From: Arthrobacter_N sp051262515 | GTDB taxonomy: Bacteria > Actinomycetota > Actinomycetes > Actinomycetales > Micrococcaceae | Assembly (NCBI RefSeq): GCF_051262515.1 | Contig: NZ_JBIMER010000003.1 | Location: forward strand, 124,001-188,000 | DNA: 64,000 bases | Direction of reading: 5' to 3' | Shown here: positions 8,624 to 16,498 of the stretch, one piece after another | How positions within the stretch are numbered: the stretch's first letter is position 1 | How the letters are laid out: each line of letters opens with the position of its first letter | Made by a program: the position numbers and the translations under genes | The notes under the pieces: generated by a model | What the model saw: the letters and a program-made list of their open reading frames with translations, nothing else | Databases searched by the model: none | What the model was told of the DNA's origin: nothing

Positions 8624-9205
8624 GTGGCACGGGCCTTCAAGAATTCGCACCGCGGCCTGACCTGTCAGTTGGAGAAGGCCGAGCGGGACCTGTTGCGCGG
8701 CCTCTTCGAGGACGTCGTCACCATGCTGGAGCCGGCGCCACCGGCAGCCGGCGCGGCGGACGAGGATCCGCTGTGGGCCTTGGTGGGCATGGACCCCCAG
8801 GCGCACGCGGAGGGCTTCGCCGCACCGACCGACGAGGCCGTGCTCCGCCTCCTGCCGGACGCGGTCAAGGACGATCCGGCCGCTTCGCTGGAGTTCCGCA
8901 AGCTCACCGAGCGCCCGCTGCGCGAATCCAAGGTCGGCGCACTGCGGGCCGCGGCGTTGGCGGTGGAGACGTCGCCCGTGGTTCTTTCGCCGGCCGCCGC
9001 GCCGCAATTCGCCGCCGCCCTCAACGACGTTCGCCTGGTCCTGGCGAAGCGGCTCGGGCTGGAAAGCGACGAGGACGCGGAGCGCGTCCACGCCCTCGAC
9101 GACTGGGGCCGGGCGGAAACCGTCGACGAGTACCTGGCCCTGGTCTACAACTTCGTCACGTGGCTGCAGGAATCCCTCATGCAGGCCCTCCACGGGTCGC
9201 TGTGA
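8624..9205 (+). CDS. DUF2017 domain-containing protein
   Basis: A 193-residue mostly helical protein beginning VARAFKNSHRG at a GTG two bases after the clpS stop. Recognisable family features are LEKAERDLLRGLFEDVV near the start, DPLWALVG, and a C-terminal ALVYNFVTWLQESLM. DUF2017 proteins regularly follow clpS in actinobacteria, which suggests, without proof, a role with the Clp machinery. The reading frame extends further upstream inside clpS, but the coupled GTG is the sensible start. Confidence 0.85.
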   Translation: MARAFKNSHRGLTCQLEKAERDLLRGLFEDVVTMLEPAPPAAGAADEDPLWALVGMDPQAHAEGFAAPTDEAVLRLLPDAVKDDPAASLEFRKLTERPLRESKVGALRAAALAVETSPVVLSPAAAPQFAAALNDVRLVLAKRLGLESDEDAERVHALDDWGRAETVDEYLALVYNFVTWLQESLMQALHGSL

Positions 9206-9255
9206 CGTGGATGACACTTCGCCGTCAACCGCCCGGGGAGGTGGCCGGAGGAAGT

Positions 9256-9271
9256 ATGGTCTGTAGACCAT
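9256..9271. promoter_or_regulatory. Perfect palindrome overlapping murI start codon
   Basis: ATGGTCT (9256-9262) and AGACCAT (9265-9271) are perfect reverse complements around a GT centre. The right arm contains the first two bases of the murI ATG (9270-9272). It could be a repressor site or a small start-masking hairpin; neither is shown. Confidence 0.35.
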
Positions 9272-10214
9272 GACTCACGATCTAGGCCCGCGCGCAACCG
9301 CGGACGCTGTGACACCGCCGCGGGCGGCGTCGCCCCTGGGGATCTTCGACTCCGGCGTCGGCGGTCTCACGGTTTCGCGTGCCGTCATCGACCAGTTGCC
9401 GAACGAATCCACGCTCTACGTCGGGGACACCGCGAACAGCCCCTACGGTCCGCTGCCGATCGCCGAGGTCCGCGCCAACGCGCTGGGCGTCATGGACGAG
9501 CTGGTGGACGCCGGCGTCAAGCTGCTGGTCATCGCGTGTAACTCGGCGTCGTCCGCGGTGTTGCGCGATGCCCGAGAGCGCTACACGGCGCGCTACGGGA
9601 TCCCGGTGGTGGAGGTCATCCAGCCGGCGGTGCGCCGGGCCGTCGCGGCGACCCGCAGCGGCCGGATCGGTGTCATCGGCACGTCCGCGACCGTGGGGTC
9701 GCGCGCCTACGAGGACGCGTTCGCGGCCGCGCCGCACCTGCACATCACGGCCGCGGCCTGCCCGCGTTTCGTCGAGTTCGTCGAGCGCGGCGTCACCACG
9801 GGGGACGAGCTGCTGCGGACCGCTGAAGAGTACCTGGCCCCGCTCAAGGCCGCCAACGTCGACACCCTGGTCCTCGGGTGCACGCACTATCCGCTCCTGA
9901 CCGGTGTCCTCTCATACGTGATGGGGGACTCCGTCACGCTGGTCTCCAGCGCGGAGGAGACGGCCAAGGACGTCTACGCGGCCCTCATGCGCCACGGGTT
10001 GTCGCGCCCGGACGGCCCGCGGCCGACCCACGAGTTCATCTCCACCGGGGACGCCGGCTCGTTCGAGGTGCTGGCCCGGCGCTTCCTCGGACCCGAGGTG
10101 CTCGGTGTCCAGCGCGTTGACCACGTGGCGGCGCGCTATCCCACCGGATCCATCGCGCGGATCACCCCGGAGATGGTCGCCCGCGCCGGCGTCGGAACGG
10201 GCGGCCGGCCATGA
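9270..10214 (+). CDS. murI: Glutamate racemase
   Basis: A 314-residue cofactor-independent racemase supplying D-glutamate for peptidoglycan. The two catalytic cysteines are seen in VIACNSASSA and LGCTHYPLL. The N-terminal substrate-binding motif GIFDSGVGGLTVSRAV and YVGDTANSPYG are also clear. It carries a short extra N-terminus (about 20 residues) before the core. The stop overlaps the next start by four bases (ATGA), so the metallo-hydrolase gene is translationally coupled, a common actinobacterial pairing upstream of rph. Confidence 0.95.
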   Translation: MTHDLGPRATADAVTPPRAASPLGIFDSGVGGLTVSRAVIDQLPNESTLYVGDTANSPYGPLPIAEVRANALGVMDELVDAGVKLLVIACNSASSAVLRDARERYTARYGIPVVEVIQPAVRRAVAATRSGRIGVIGTSATVGSRAYEDAFAAAPHLHITAAACPRFVEFVERGVTTGDELLRTAEEYLAPLKAANVDTLVLGCTHYPLLTGVLSYVMGDSVTLVSSAEETAKDVYAALMRHGLSRPDGPRPTHEFISTGDAGSFEVLARRFLGPEVLGVQRVDHVAARYPTGSIARITPEMVARAGVGTGGRP

Positions 10215-11071
10215 AGCTCACCATCATCGGCTGCAGCGGATCGTTCCCCGGCCCGGGCTCGCCGGCGTCGTGCTACCTCGTCACGGGGCACGACGGCGTC
10301 CGCCCCTGGCGCATCATCCTGGACCTGGGCAGCGGCTCGCTGGGCGTGCTCCAGCGCTACATGGACCTGAAGGACATCGACGCGATCTTCCTCAGCCACC
10401 TGCACCCCGACCACTGCATGGACCTTTGCGGCCTGCACGTGGCCGTGCACTGGGACCCCACGGGCTGGAACCGGGACCGCATCACCGTCTGGGGGCCGGC
10501 AGCGACGGCGGACCGGATGGCCACCGCGTACGGCCTGCCGCTGGATCCGGGAATGCACGAGGACTTCGACTTCAACCACTGGACCGAGCGCGCCCCGGTG
10601 CGGCTCGGGCCGTTCACCATCACCGCGGTCCCCGTTCGGCACCCCGTCGAGGAGGCCTATGCGCTGCGCGTCGAGGCCAGCGAGCCGACGTCGGACGGTG
10701 GGATGCGCACGTCGGTCCTGGCCTATTCCGGGGACACCGACACGTGCGACGGACTCGTCGAGGCGGCGGCCGATTCGGATATGTTCCTGTGCGAGGCCGC
10801 CTTCGAGGAGGGCCGCGACGACGGGATCGACGGCGTCCATCTCACCGGGCGCCGCGCCGGGCAAATGGCGACCCAGGCCCGTGCCCGCCGCCTGCTGCTG
10901 ACGCATGTGCCCGTCTGGACGGATATCAACACGGTGGTCTCCGAGGCCAAGGAAACGTACGACGGCGGCCTGGCGGTGGCGGTCTCCGGCGTCACCTACG
11001 GCGTGTGGTCCGGCACCCGGCTCGGGGAGCCGCAGGCGGCGCCCGAGGCGCAGGACCCGACGCGCGCGTAG
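10211..11071 (+). CDS. MBL-fold metallo-hydrolase
   Basis: A 286-residue cytoplasmic metallo-beta-lactamase-fold enzyme. The metal motif HLHPDHCMDL (HxHxDH), a later YSGDTDTCDGL Asp/Gly motif and C-terminal LLLTHVPVW are visible. The N-terminal KLTIIGCSGSFPGP and the spacing of motifs resemble the RNase Z / ElaC-like or phosphodiesterase branch, as in the actinobacterial homologue between murI and rph. The position suggests tRNA or RNA processing, but the substrate cannot be deduced. Confidence 0.88.
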   Translation: MKLTIIGCSGSFPGPGSPASCYLVTGHDGVRPWRIILDLGSGSLGVLQRYMDLKDIDAIFLSHLHPDHCMDLCGLHVAVHWDPTGWNRDRITVWGPAATADRMATAYGLPLDPGMHEDFDFNHWTERAPVRLGPFTITAVPVRHPVEEAYALRVEASEPTSDGGMRTSVLAYSGDTDTCDGLVEAAADSDMFLCEAAFEEGRDDGIDGVHLTGRRAGQMATQARARRLLLTHVPVWTDINTVVSEAKETYDGGLAVAVSGVTYGVWSGTRLGEPQAAPEAQDPTRA

Positions 11072-11156
11072 CCGGCGGATCGACGCCCGTCCGCGCACAC
11101 GCCCGGCGCGCCCGCGCGATGTCCGGCCGGGGCCGCTCCGCGCCTAAGCTGGAGGC

Positions 11157-11915
11157 ATGACTGACGCATCGACCGTTTCCCCCGTCCTGCGCGCCGACGG
11201 GCGCACCCCCGGGCAGCTTCGCCCGATCAGCATCACGCGCGGCTGGTCCAGCCAGGCCGAGGGGTCCGCCCTGATCGAGTTCGGCAACACGCGGGTCCTG
11301 TGCACCGCGTCCTTCACGGCGGGCGTCCCGCGCTGGCTCAAGGGCGAGGGCAAGGGCTGGGTGACCGCCGAGTACGCCATGCTTCCGCGGGCTACCAACA
11401 CCCGTTCGGCCAGGGAGTCCGTCAAGGGCAAGATCGGCGGCCGGACCCATGAGATCTCCCGGCTGATCGGCCGCTCGCTGCGCTCCATCATCGACACCAA
11501 GGCCCTCGGCGAGAACACGATCGTCCTGGACTGCGACGTTCTGCAGGCCGACGGCGGTACGCGCACCGCGGCCGTCACCGGAGCCTATGTGGCACTGGCC
11601 GAGGCCGTGCGCTGGGCGCGCGCGGAGAAGCTCATCAAGCCCAACGCCGAGGTGCTCCGCGACACCGTGGCCGCCGTCAGCGTGGGCATCATCGACGGCG
11701 TCCCGATGCTGGACCTGCCGTACGTGGAGGACGTCCGCGCCGAGACGGACATGAACGTCGTCGTCACCGGATCCGGCCAATTCGTCGAGGTGCAGGGCAC
11801 CGCCGAGGGCGCGCCCTTCGACCGCGACGAGCTGGACCGCCTGCTGGACCTGGCGCTCGCCGGCACCACGGAGCTTTCGCGTATCCAGCGCGAGACGCTG
11901 GGGGGTTCCGCGTGA
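11157..11915 (+). CDS. rph: Ribonuclease PH
   Basis: A 252-residue phosphorolytic 3'-5' exoribonuclease trimming tRNA 3' ends. Typical blocks: RPISITRGWSSQAEGSALIEFGNT at the N-terminus (given by its ends), GWVTAEYAMLPRAT, EISRLIGRSLRSI, DCDVLQADGGTR, and a C-terminal FVEVQGTAEG. TAAGCT (11145-11150) ends six bases before the ATG and GGAGG overlaps the gap. The stop overlaps the rdgB start by four bases. Confidence 0.95.
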   Translation: MTDASTVSPVLRADGRTPGQLRPISITRGWSSQAEGSALIEFGNTRVLCTASFTAGVPRWLKGEGKGWVTAEYAMLPRATNTRSARESVKGKIGGRTHEISRLIGRSLRSIIDTKALGENTIVLDCDVLQADGGTRTAAVTGAYVALAEAVRWARAEKLIKPNAEVLRDTVAAVSVGIIDGVPMLDLPYVEDVRAETDMNVVVTGSGQFVEVQGTAEGAPFDRDELDRLLDLALAGTTELSRIQRETLGGSA

Positions 11916-12565
11916 GCGGCGCCGTGGCGGACAAGGTCCCGCGGCTGGTCCTGGCCACCCGCAATCCCGGCAAACTGCGCGAACTCCGCGAGTTGCTCCG
12001 CGACCGCATCCCGGGGATCGACGTCGATACGCAGGTCGTGGACGCGGCCGCGCTCGGCGCCCCCGACGTCGCCGAGACGGGAACGACGTTCGAGGAGAAC
12101 GCCCTGCTCAAGGCCCATGCGATCGTCGCGCACACGGGCCTGCCCGCGATCGCCGACGACTCGGGGATCGCCGTCGAGGTACTGGGCGGGGCGCCCGGAA
12201 TCTTTTCGGCGCGTTGGGCCGGCACCCACGGCGACGACCGCGCGAACCTCAAACTGCTTCTGGACCAGGTGGCCGACATCGACGATTACCACCGCGGAGC
12301 CGCGTTCGTCTGCGCCGCGGCGCTGGCCCTTCCCGGCGGTGCGGAGGCGGTGGAGACGGGCCGGCTCCCCGGCACGCTGCTGCGCGAGCCGCGCGGCGAA
12401 GGCGGTTTCGGCTACGACCCCATCCTCCGGCCCGAGGGACTGGAACGGAGTTGCGCCGAGCTCGGTCCGGAGGAGAAGAACGCGATCAGCCACCGCGGTC
12501 AGGCCTTCCGGGCGCTTTTGCCGCACATCGTCGAGGCGCTGTCCGGGAACGTACCGGGCGCCTGA
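11912..12565 (+). CDS. rdgB: RdgB/HAM1 non-canonical purine NTP pyrophosphatase
   Basis: A 217-residue house-cleaning enzyme hydrolysing dITP, XTP and ITP to monophosphates. Visible signatures are LATRNPGKLRELRELL, ETGTTFEENALLKA, IADDSGIAVEVLGGAPG with FSARWAG, GFGYDPI and EEKNAISHRGQAF. The GTG start overlaps the rph stop (GTGA), so both are translated from one mRNA. Confidence 0.94.
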   Translation: MSGAVADKVPRLVLATRNPGKLRELRELLRDRIPGIDVDTQVVDAAALGAPDVAETGTTFEENALLKAHAIVAHTGLPAIADDSGIAVEVLGGAPGIFSARWAGTHGDDRANLKLLLDQVADIDDYHRGAAFVCAAALALPGGAEAVETGRLPGTLLREPRGEGGFGYDPILRPEGLERSCAELGPEEKNAISHRGQAFRALLPHIVEALSGNVPGA

Positions 12566-12631
12566 GGCATTCGCCACACGGACGGGCGAGGACCGCCGAA
12601 ACGTCGGGGACCTAGGGCACACTTGAGGGCA

Positions 12632-13348
12632 ATGAATACTTTTTCCGTGCTCCCGACCGCCGCGGCCACCGACCCCTCGGGAGGCAGTGCCTTGTCAGGC
12701 ATCGCCGACTGGGCCGTCGGCCTCATGGAGACCATTGGGGCGCCCGGCGCCGCCTTGGCCATCGCGTTAGAGAACCTTTTCCCGCCCTTGCCCTCGGAAA
12801 TCATCCTGCCCCTGGCCGGGTTCACCGCCAGTCGCGGTTCGTTCACTTTGGCGGAGGCGCTCTTTTGGACCACGCTGGGTTCCGTGGTGGGCGCCATCGC
12901 CCTGTATTGGCTCGGGCGTGCCCTGGGGCGCGAACGCACGCGGTGGATCTTCGGCAAGTTGCCGCTGGTGGATCTGAAGGACGTCGACCGCGTCGAGGCG
13001 TGGTTCGACAGGCACGGGGCCGCCGCCGTCTTCTTCGGCCGGATGATTCCGCTCTTCAGGAGCCTGGTGTCCATTCCCGCGGGTGTGACGGCCATGCCGC
13101 AATGGAAGTTCATCGGGCTCACCACGGCGGGCAGCGCGATCTGGAACTCCATCTTCGTGCTCGCGGGCTACTACCTGGGCGAGAATTGGCACGTCGTGGA
13201 GGCCTACGCCGGGGTCTTCCAGAAAATCATCATCGCCCTGGTGGCGCTGTACCTCCTCTACTTCGTGGTCAGCCGCGTCGTCAAGCACCGCCGCGACCGC
13301 GCGGCCGTGCCCGGCGTCGACCCGGCCAACGACGGTCCGTCCAGCTAG
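12632..13348 (+). CDS. DedA family membrane protein
   Basis: About 238 residues. The VTT/DedA signature is clear: ENLFPPLPSEIILPLAGF (acidic residue plus PPxPSE re-entrant motif) and, later, FFGRMIPLFRSLVSIPAGV with the conserved Arg residues. Several membrane segments lie in between and a C-terminal helix ends in basic residues. DedA proteins act in membrane lipid (polyprenyl- or phospholipid) transport and homeostasis. ATG at 12632 is preferred; an in-frame TTG at 12623 is possible. Confidence 0.88.
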   Translation: MNTFSVLPTAAATDPSGGSALSGIADWAVGLMETIGAPGAALAIALENLFPPLPSEIILPLAGFTASRGSFTLAEALFWTTLGSVVGAIALYWLGRALGRERTRWIFGKLPLVDLKDVDRVEAWFDRHGAAAVFFGRMIPLFRSLVSIPAGVTAMPQWKFIGLTTAGSAIWNSIFVLAGYYLGENWHVVEAYAGVFQKIIIALVALYLLYFVVSRVVKHRRDRAAVPGVDPANDGPSS

Positions 13349-13358
13349 GCACGGGGGC

Positions 13359-14363
13359 ATGTCCTACGACTTCACGTCCATCGACTTCGAGACCGCCAAC
13401 GGATTCCGCGGTTCGGCCTGCAGCGTGGGCCTGAGCAAGGTCCGGGGCGGCAGGATCGTCGAGGAGGCTTCGTGGCTGATGCGGCCGCCGGAGGGATTCG
13501 ACCACTTCGACGCGCGCAATGTGCAGATCCACGGCATCACCGCCGACATGGTCGCCGGGGAACCGCGATTCGGCGACCTCTTCCCGGAGATCGCCGGATT
13601 CATCGGTGGCGACGCGCTGGTTGCCCACAACGCCGCCTTCGACCTCGGGGTCATCCGCTCCGGCCTCGAGGCGTCCGGCCTGCCGGGCCCCGCCTACGAC
13701 TACGCCTGCACCGTGATCCTCGCACGGCGCAGCTACGACCTTCCCTCGTATTCACTGCCTTTCGCGGCGGAGGCCGCAGGCGTTCCGCTGCGCAACCACC
13801 ACGACGCCGTGGAGGACGCGCGCGCCTGCGCCGGGATCATGATCGACATCGGACGCATCCACGGCGCCCCCACGGTTGGCGGGCTCCTCGGGGCGCTGGC
13901 GGTGCGCCCGGGCCGTTCGGAGGCTTTTGTCCCGGGCGATCCGCTGTCCAAGGCCACGCGGGACGCGCAGGGCTGGAAACAGGCCGGCGGCACGGTCCCG
14001 CAACAGCCCGAATGGGCGGTGTGGCCGCAGGAGGGCAAGGATCCGGCGCCGAATCCCGACGCCGACGCGGCGCACCCGCTTTTCGGCGAGACGGTGGTCT
14101 TCACCGGGAACCTGGGCATCAGCCGCCAGGACGCCAAGAACCGCGCCGCGGACGTCGGCGCGACCACGGCGAGCCGCGTGACCCGCAGGACCTCCGTGCT
14201 GGTGGTCGGCGACGGCTTTGCCGCCCGGGATCTGGCGGGCGGGAGGCTGACCTCGAAGGCGAAGCACGTGCTGCGTCTCCGCGAGGCGGGTGCCCGCGTG
14301 GAGGTGCTCGCCGAGGGGGAGTTCCTGCAGATGGTCGGCGGCTCCTGGCCGGAGGGCCGCTAG
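13359..14363 (+). CDS. 3'-5' exonuclease (DnaQ-like DEDDh) with C-terminal BRCT domain
   Basis: 334 residues. The N-terminal exonuclease (about 1-175) has DEDDh residues in SIDFETANG, VAHNAAFDLGV and HHDAVEDARACAG. A linker leads to a BRCT domain (about 240-334) with ETVVFTGNLGISRQDAK and GARVEVLAEGEFLQMV. This is the actinobacterial DNA polymerase III epsilon-like exonuclease/BRCT architecture, suggesting DNA repair or proofreading. Its TAG shares the tetranucleotide CTAG with the stop codon of the convergent next gene. Confidence 0.9.
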   Translation: MSYDFTSIDFETANGFRGSACSVGLSKVRGGRIVEEASWLMRPPEGFDHFDARNVQIHGITADMVAGEPRFGDLFPEIAGFIGGDALVAHNAAFDLGVIRSGLEASGLPGPAYDYACTVILARRSYDLPSYSLPFAAEAAGVPLRNHHDAVEDARACAGIMIDIGRIHGAPTVGGLLGALAVRPGRSEAFVPGDPLSKATRDAQGWKQAGGTVPQQPEWAVWPQEGKDPAPNPDADAAHPLFGETVVFTGNLGISRQDAKNRAADVGATTASRVTRRTSVLVVGDGFAARDLAGGRLTSKAKHVLRLREAGARVEVLAEGEFLQMVGGSWPEGR

Positions 14364-15268
14364 CCCTCGCCGAAGGTCAGCCGGATCCACCGTCGCGCCA
14401 TCTCCCGGATGGCGTCGGCGCTTGGTGTCAGCGATTCCCAGTCCGCGGGCAGGGCTGCCGTCCCGTGGGCGGCGGCGAGCAGGGCTCCCGCGAAGGCCGC
14501 CTCCGGTGTCCGGCCCCGGGCACAAAGCGTGCCCGCCGCGTCCGCCAGCGCGTCCGCCGGATCCGCATAGGCCCGTCCTGCCGCCGCGACGGCGGCAACC
14601 GCGGCGCGCAGCGCGTCCCACGCGTGACCCTTTTCCCCCGTTCCCGCGTCCTTCTCGCCGGGCACTCCGGCGCCGGACAGCGCCCGGTGGACGAGCATCG
14701 CGGCAGCGGCCGCCGCCGACGTCGCCGCGCGTGATCCGTGGGTTAGGGCGGCGGCGTCGGTCGCGAACTTCGCCGTCGTCGCCGGGGTCACCCGGGGGAG
14801 CAGCGCGCTCACGGCGGCGCGGGCCAGGACGCCGGGACCGTCGGCGGACGCATCGTGGGGGCGCCCCACGGTCCCCATCGCGTCGTGGTCCAGCCCGGAC
14901 AGGTCCAGCGGGTCGGCGGGGGCGATCCCTCCCGGGGCCAGCGGTGCCAGCGCCTCGTCGAGCCATCGCGGCCGGGGCTCGGGCGCGCCATCCGGGAAGG
15001 ACCCGGTGGCCAGACGGTGCCAGCGGAGACCGGCCAGCCACATGCACGCCGCCTCGTCCGATCCGAACCCGTCGTTTGCCCATTCGAGGGCCTCGAGCAG
15101 CCCGTCCATGAGGTAGAGCTGGAGGCTGGAACCGCCGTCGAGCGTCCCCTGCGGCGCGGCGTCCGCGGCGTGCCCGAGTCCCGGCGCGATGGCCGTCGCG
15201 GCCAGGACGGCCACCACGCGGTCGGCGAACTGCTCGGCGGTCAGGGAAGTCTCATGGGTCGAAGTCAC
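14360..15268 (-). CDS. ADP-ribosylglycohydrolase-like protein, degenerate motifs
   Basis: 302 residues from a GTG at 15268. The Ala-rich helical fold and FADRVVAVLAATAIAPGLGHA / LYLMDGLLEALEWANDG segments resemble the ADP-ribosylglycohydrolase (DraG) family variant seen in Arthrobacter. The usual N-terminal TDDT metal motif is replaced by SLQLYLMDG, and no paired C-terminal DD motif is evident, so catalytic activity is doubtful. The start is supported by TACACT (15280-15275, minus strand) six bases upstream. The frame stays open further upstream but runs into sbcD. Function uncertain. Confidence 0.65.
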   Translation of the reverse strand: MTSTHETSLTAEQFADRVVAVLAATAIAPGLGHAADAAPQGTLDGGSSLQLYLMDGLLEALEWANDGFGSDEAACMWLAGLRWHRLATGSFPDGAPEPRPRWLDEALAPLAPGGIAPADPLDLSGLDHDAMGTVGRPHDASADGPGVLARAAVSALLPRVTPATTAKFATDAAALTHGSRAATSAAAAAAMLVHRALSGAGVPGEKDAGTGEKGHAWDALRAAVAAVAAAGRAYADPADALADAAGTLCARGRTPEAAFAGALLAAAHGTAALPADWESLTPSADAIREMARRWIRLTFGEG

Positions 15269-15274
15269 TGGGCC

Positions 15275-15325
15275 AGTGTAGTGAAGGCGTGGCGGAACCA
15301 ACCTGTCGGGGGCGGACAGTAACGT
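15275..15325. promoter_or_regulatory. Divergent leaderless promoters (ADP-ribosylglycohydrolase-like / sbcD)
   Basis: TACACT (15280-15275, minus) ends six bases before the GTG at 15268, and TAACGT (15320-15325, plus) ends six bases before the ATG of sbcD at 15332. Both transcription starts would fall at or next to the start codons. Confidence 0.5.
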
Positions 15326-15331
15326 GGCGGT

Positions 15332-16498
15332 ATGAGAATGCTCCACACTTCCGATTGGCACCTCGGCCGGTCGTTCCACGGCGCCGGCCTCCTGAAAGAT
15401 CAGGAGGCGTTCATCGACGAACTCGTCGACGTCGTCGGTCAGCGCTCGGTCGACGTCGTGCTCATCGCCGGCGACGTGTACGACCGCGCGCTCCCGGGAG
15501 TCGACGTCGTGTCGCTATTCGACGACGCGCTGGTCCGCCTGCGCCGCGCGGGGGCACAGGTGGTGGTCAGCAGCGGCAACCACGACTCCGCGACCCGGCT
15601 GGGCTTCGGTCGCCGGCTCTTCGAGGAGGCCGGGCTGCACCTTCGAACCAATGCCGCGGACCTGGCCCGGCCCGCGCTGTTCGATGGCGGGGACCACGTC
15701 CTCGCCGTCTACGCCCTGCCCTACCTCGAGCCCCGCATGGTCGCCGAGGAGCTGGACGTCGAGGAGCCCGGCCACGCCCCGGTGATCTCCGCGGCGCTGG
15801 ACCGCGTCAGGCTGGATCTGGCCGCACGGCGCGCGGGATCGCCGGTTCCGGTGCGTTCCGTCGTGCTGGCCCACGTGTTCGCCGCCGGCGGCGCCGCCTC
15901 CGAGAGCGAGCGCGAACTCAGCGTCGGCGGCCTCGATGTGGTGCCCGTGTCGCACTTCGAGGATTTCGACTACGTCGCGCTCGGCCACCTGCACGGCCGC
16001 CAACGGCTGGCCGAGAACGTCCGCTACTCCGGTTCCCCGCTGGCGTACTCCTTTTCGGAGGCCGGCCACACGAAGGGCGCACTGCTCGTGGATGTCGGGC
16101 CGGAGGGGCTGCGGGACGTCGAGGCCGTCGAATGGGCGGCGCCGCGGCGCCTCGCGGTCCTCCGCGGGGAGCTCGAGGCGCTGCTGTCCAATCCGGAGTA
16201 CGAGTGGGCGCGGACGGCCTGGTGCCAGATCAGCCTCACGGACACGGAACGTCCGGCGCAGGCGATGGAGCGGCTGCGCGCCCGGTTTCCGGACACCCTT
16301 GTGCTGTCCTTCGACCCCCAGGGGCGGAAGGACGACGCCGCCACGACGTACGGCGAGCGAATCGCGGCGGCGGACACGGCGCAGGAGGTCTGCGAGGGGT
16401 TCGTGGAGCACGTGCGGCAACGTGCGGCCAACGACGCCGAGTCCGGCCTGTTGAACGACGTCCTGGCCGATGCCGCGTCCACCCTGGTGAGCGCATGA
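15332..16498 (+). CDS. sbcD: Exonuclease SbcCD subunit D
   Basis: A 388-residue metallophosphoesterase, the Mre11-type nuclease of the SbcCD complex that opens hairpins and DNA ends. Metal-binding motifs: MLHTSDWHLGRSF, IAGDVYDR, SSGNHDSAT, LAHVFA and LGHLHGRQ. TAACGT (15320-15325) precedes the ATG by six bases. The stop overlaps the sbcC start (ATGA), giving coupled translation of the two subunits. Confidence 0.95.
   Translation: MRMLHTSDWHLGRSFHGAGLLKDQEAFIDELVDVVGQRSVDVVLIAGDVYDRALPGVDVVSLFDDALVRLRRAGAQVVVSSGNHDSATRLGFGRRLFEEAGLHLRTNAADLARPALFDGGDHVLAVYALPYLEPRMVAEELDVEEPGHAPVISAALDRVRLDLAARRAGSPVPVRSVVLAHVFAAGGAASESERELSVGGLDVVPVSHFEDFDYVALGHLHGRQRLAENVRYSGSPLAYSFSEAGHTKGALLVDVGPEGLRDVEAVEWAAPRRLAVLRGELEALLSNPEYEWARTAWCQISLTDTERPAQAMERLRARFPDTLVLSFDPQGRKDDAATTYGERIAAADTAQEVCEGFVEHVRQRAANDAESGLLNDVLADAASTLVSA

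Noticed and set aside
15289..16494. Open frame upstream of sbcC, inside sbcD
   Set aside because: It is an in-frame extension of sbcC; the ATG overlapping the sbcD stop is the true start, and the upstream part is a shadow of sbcD.
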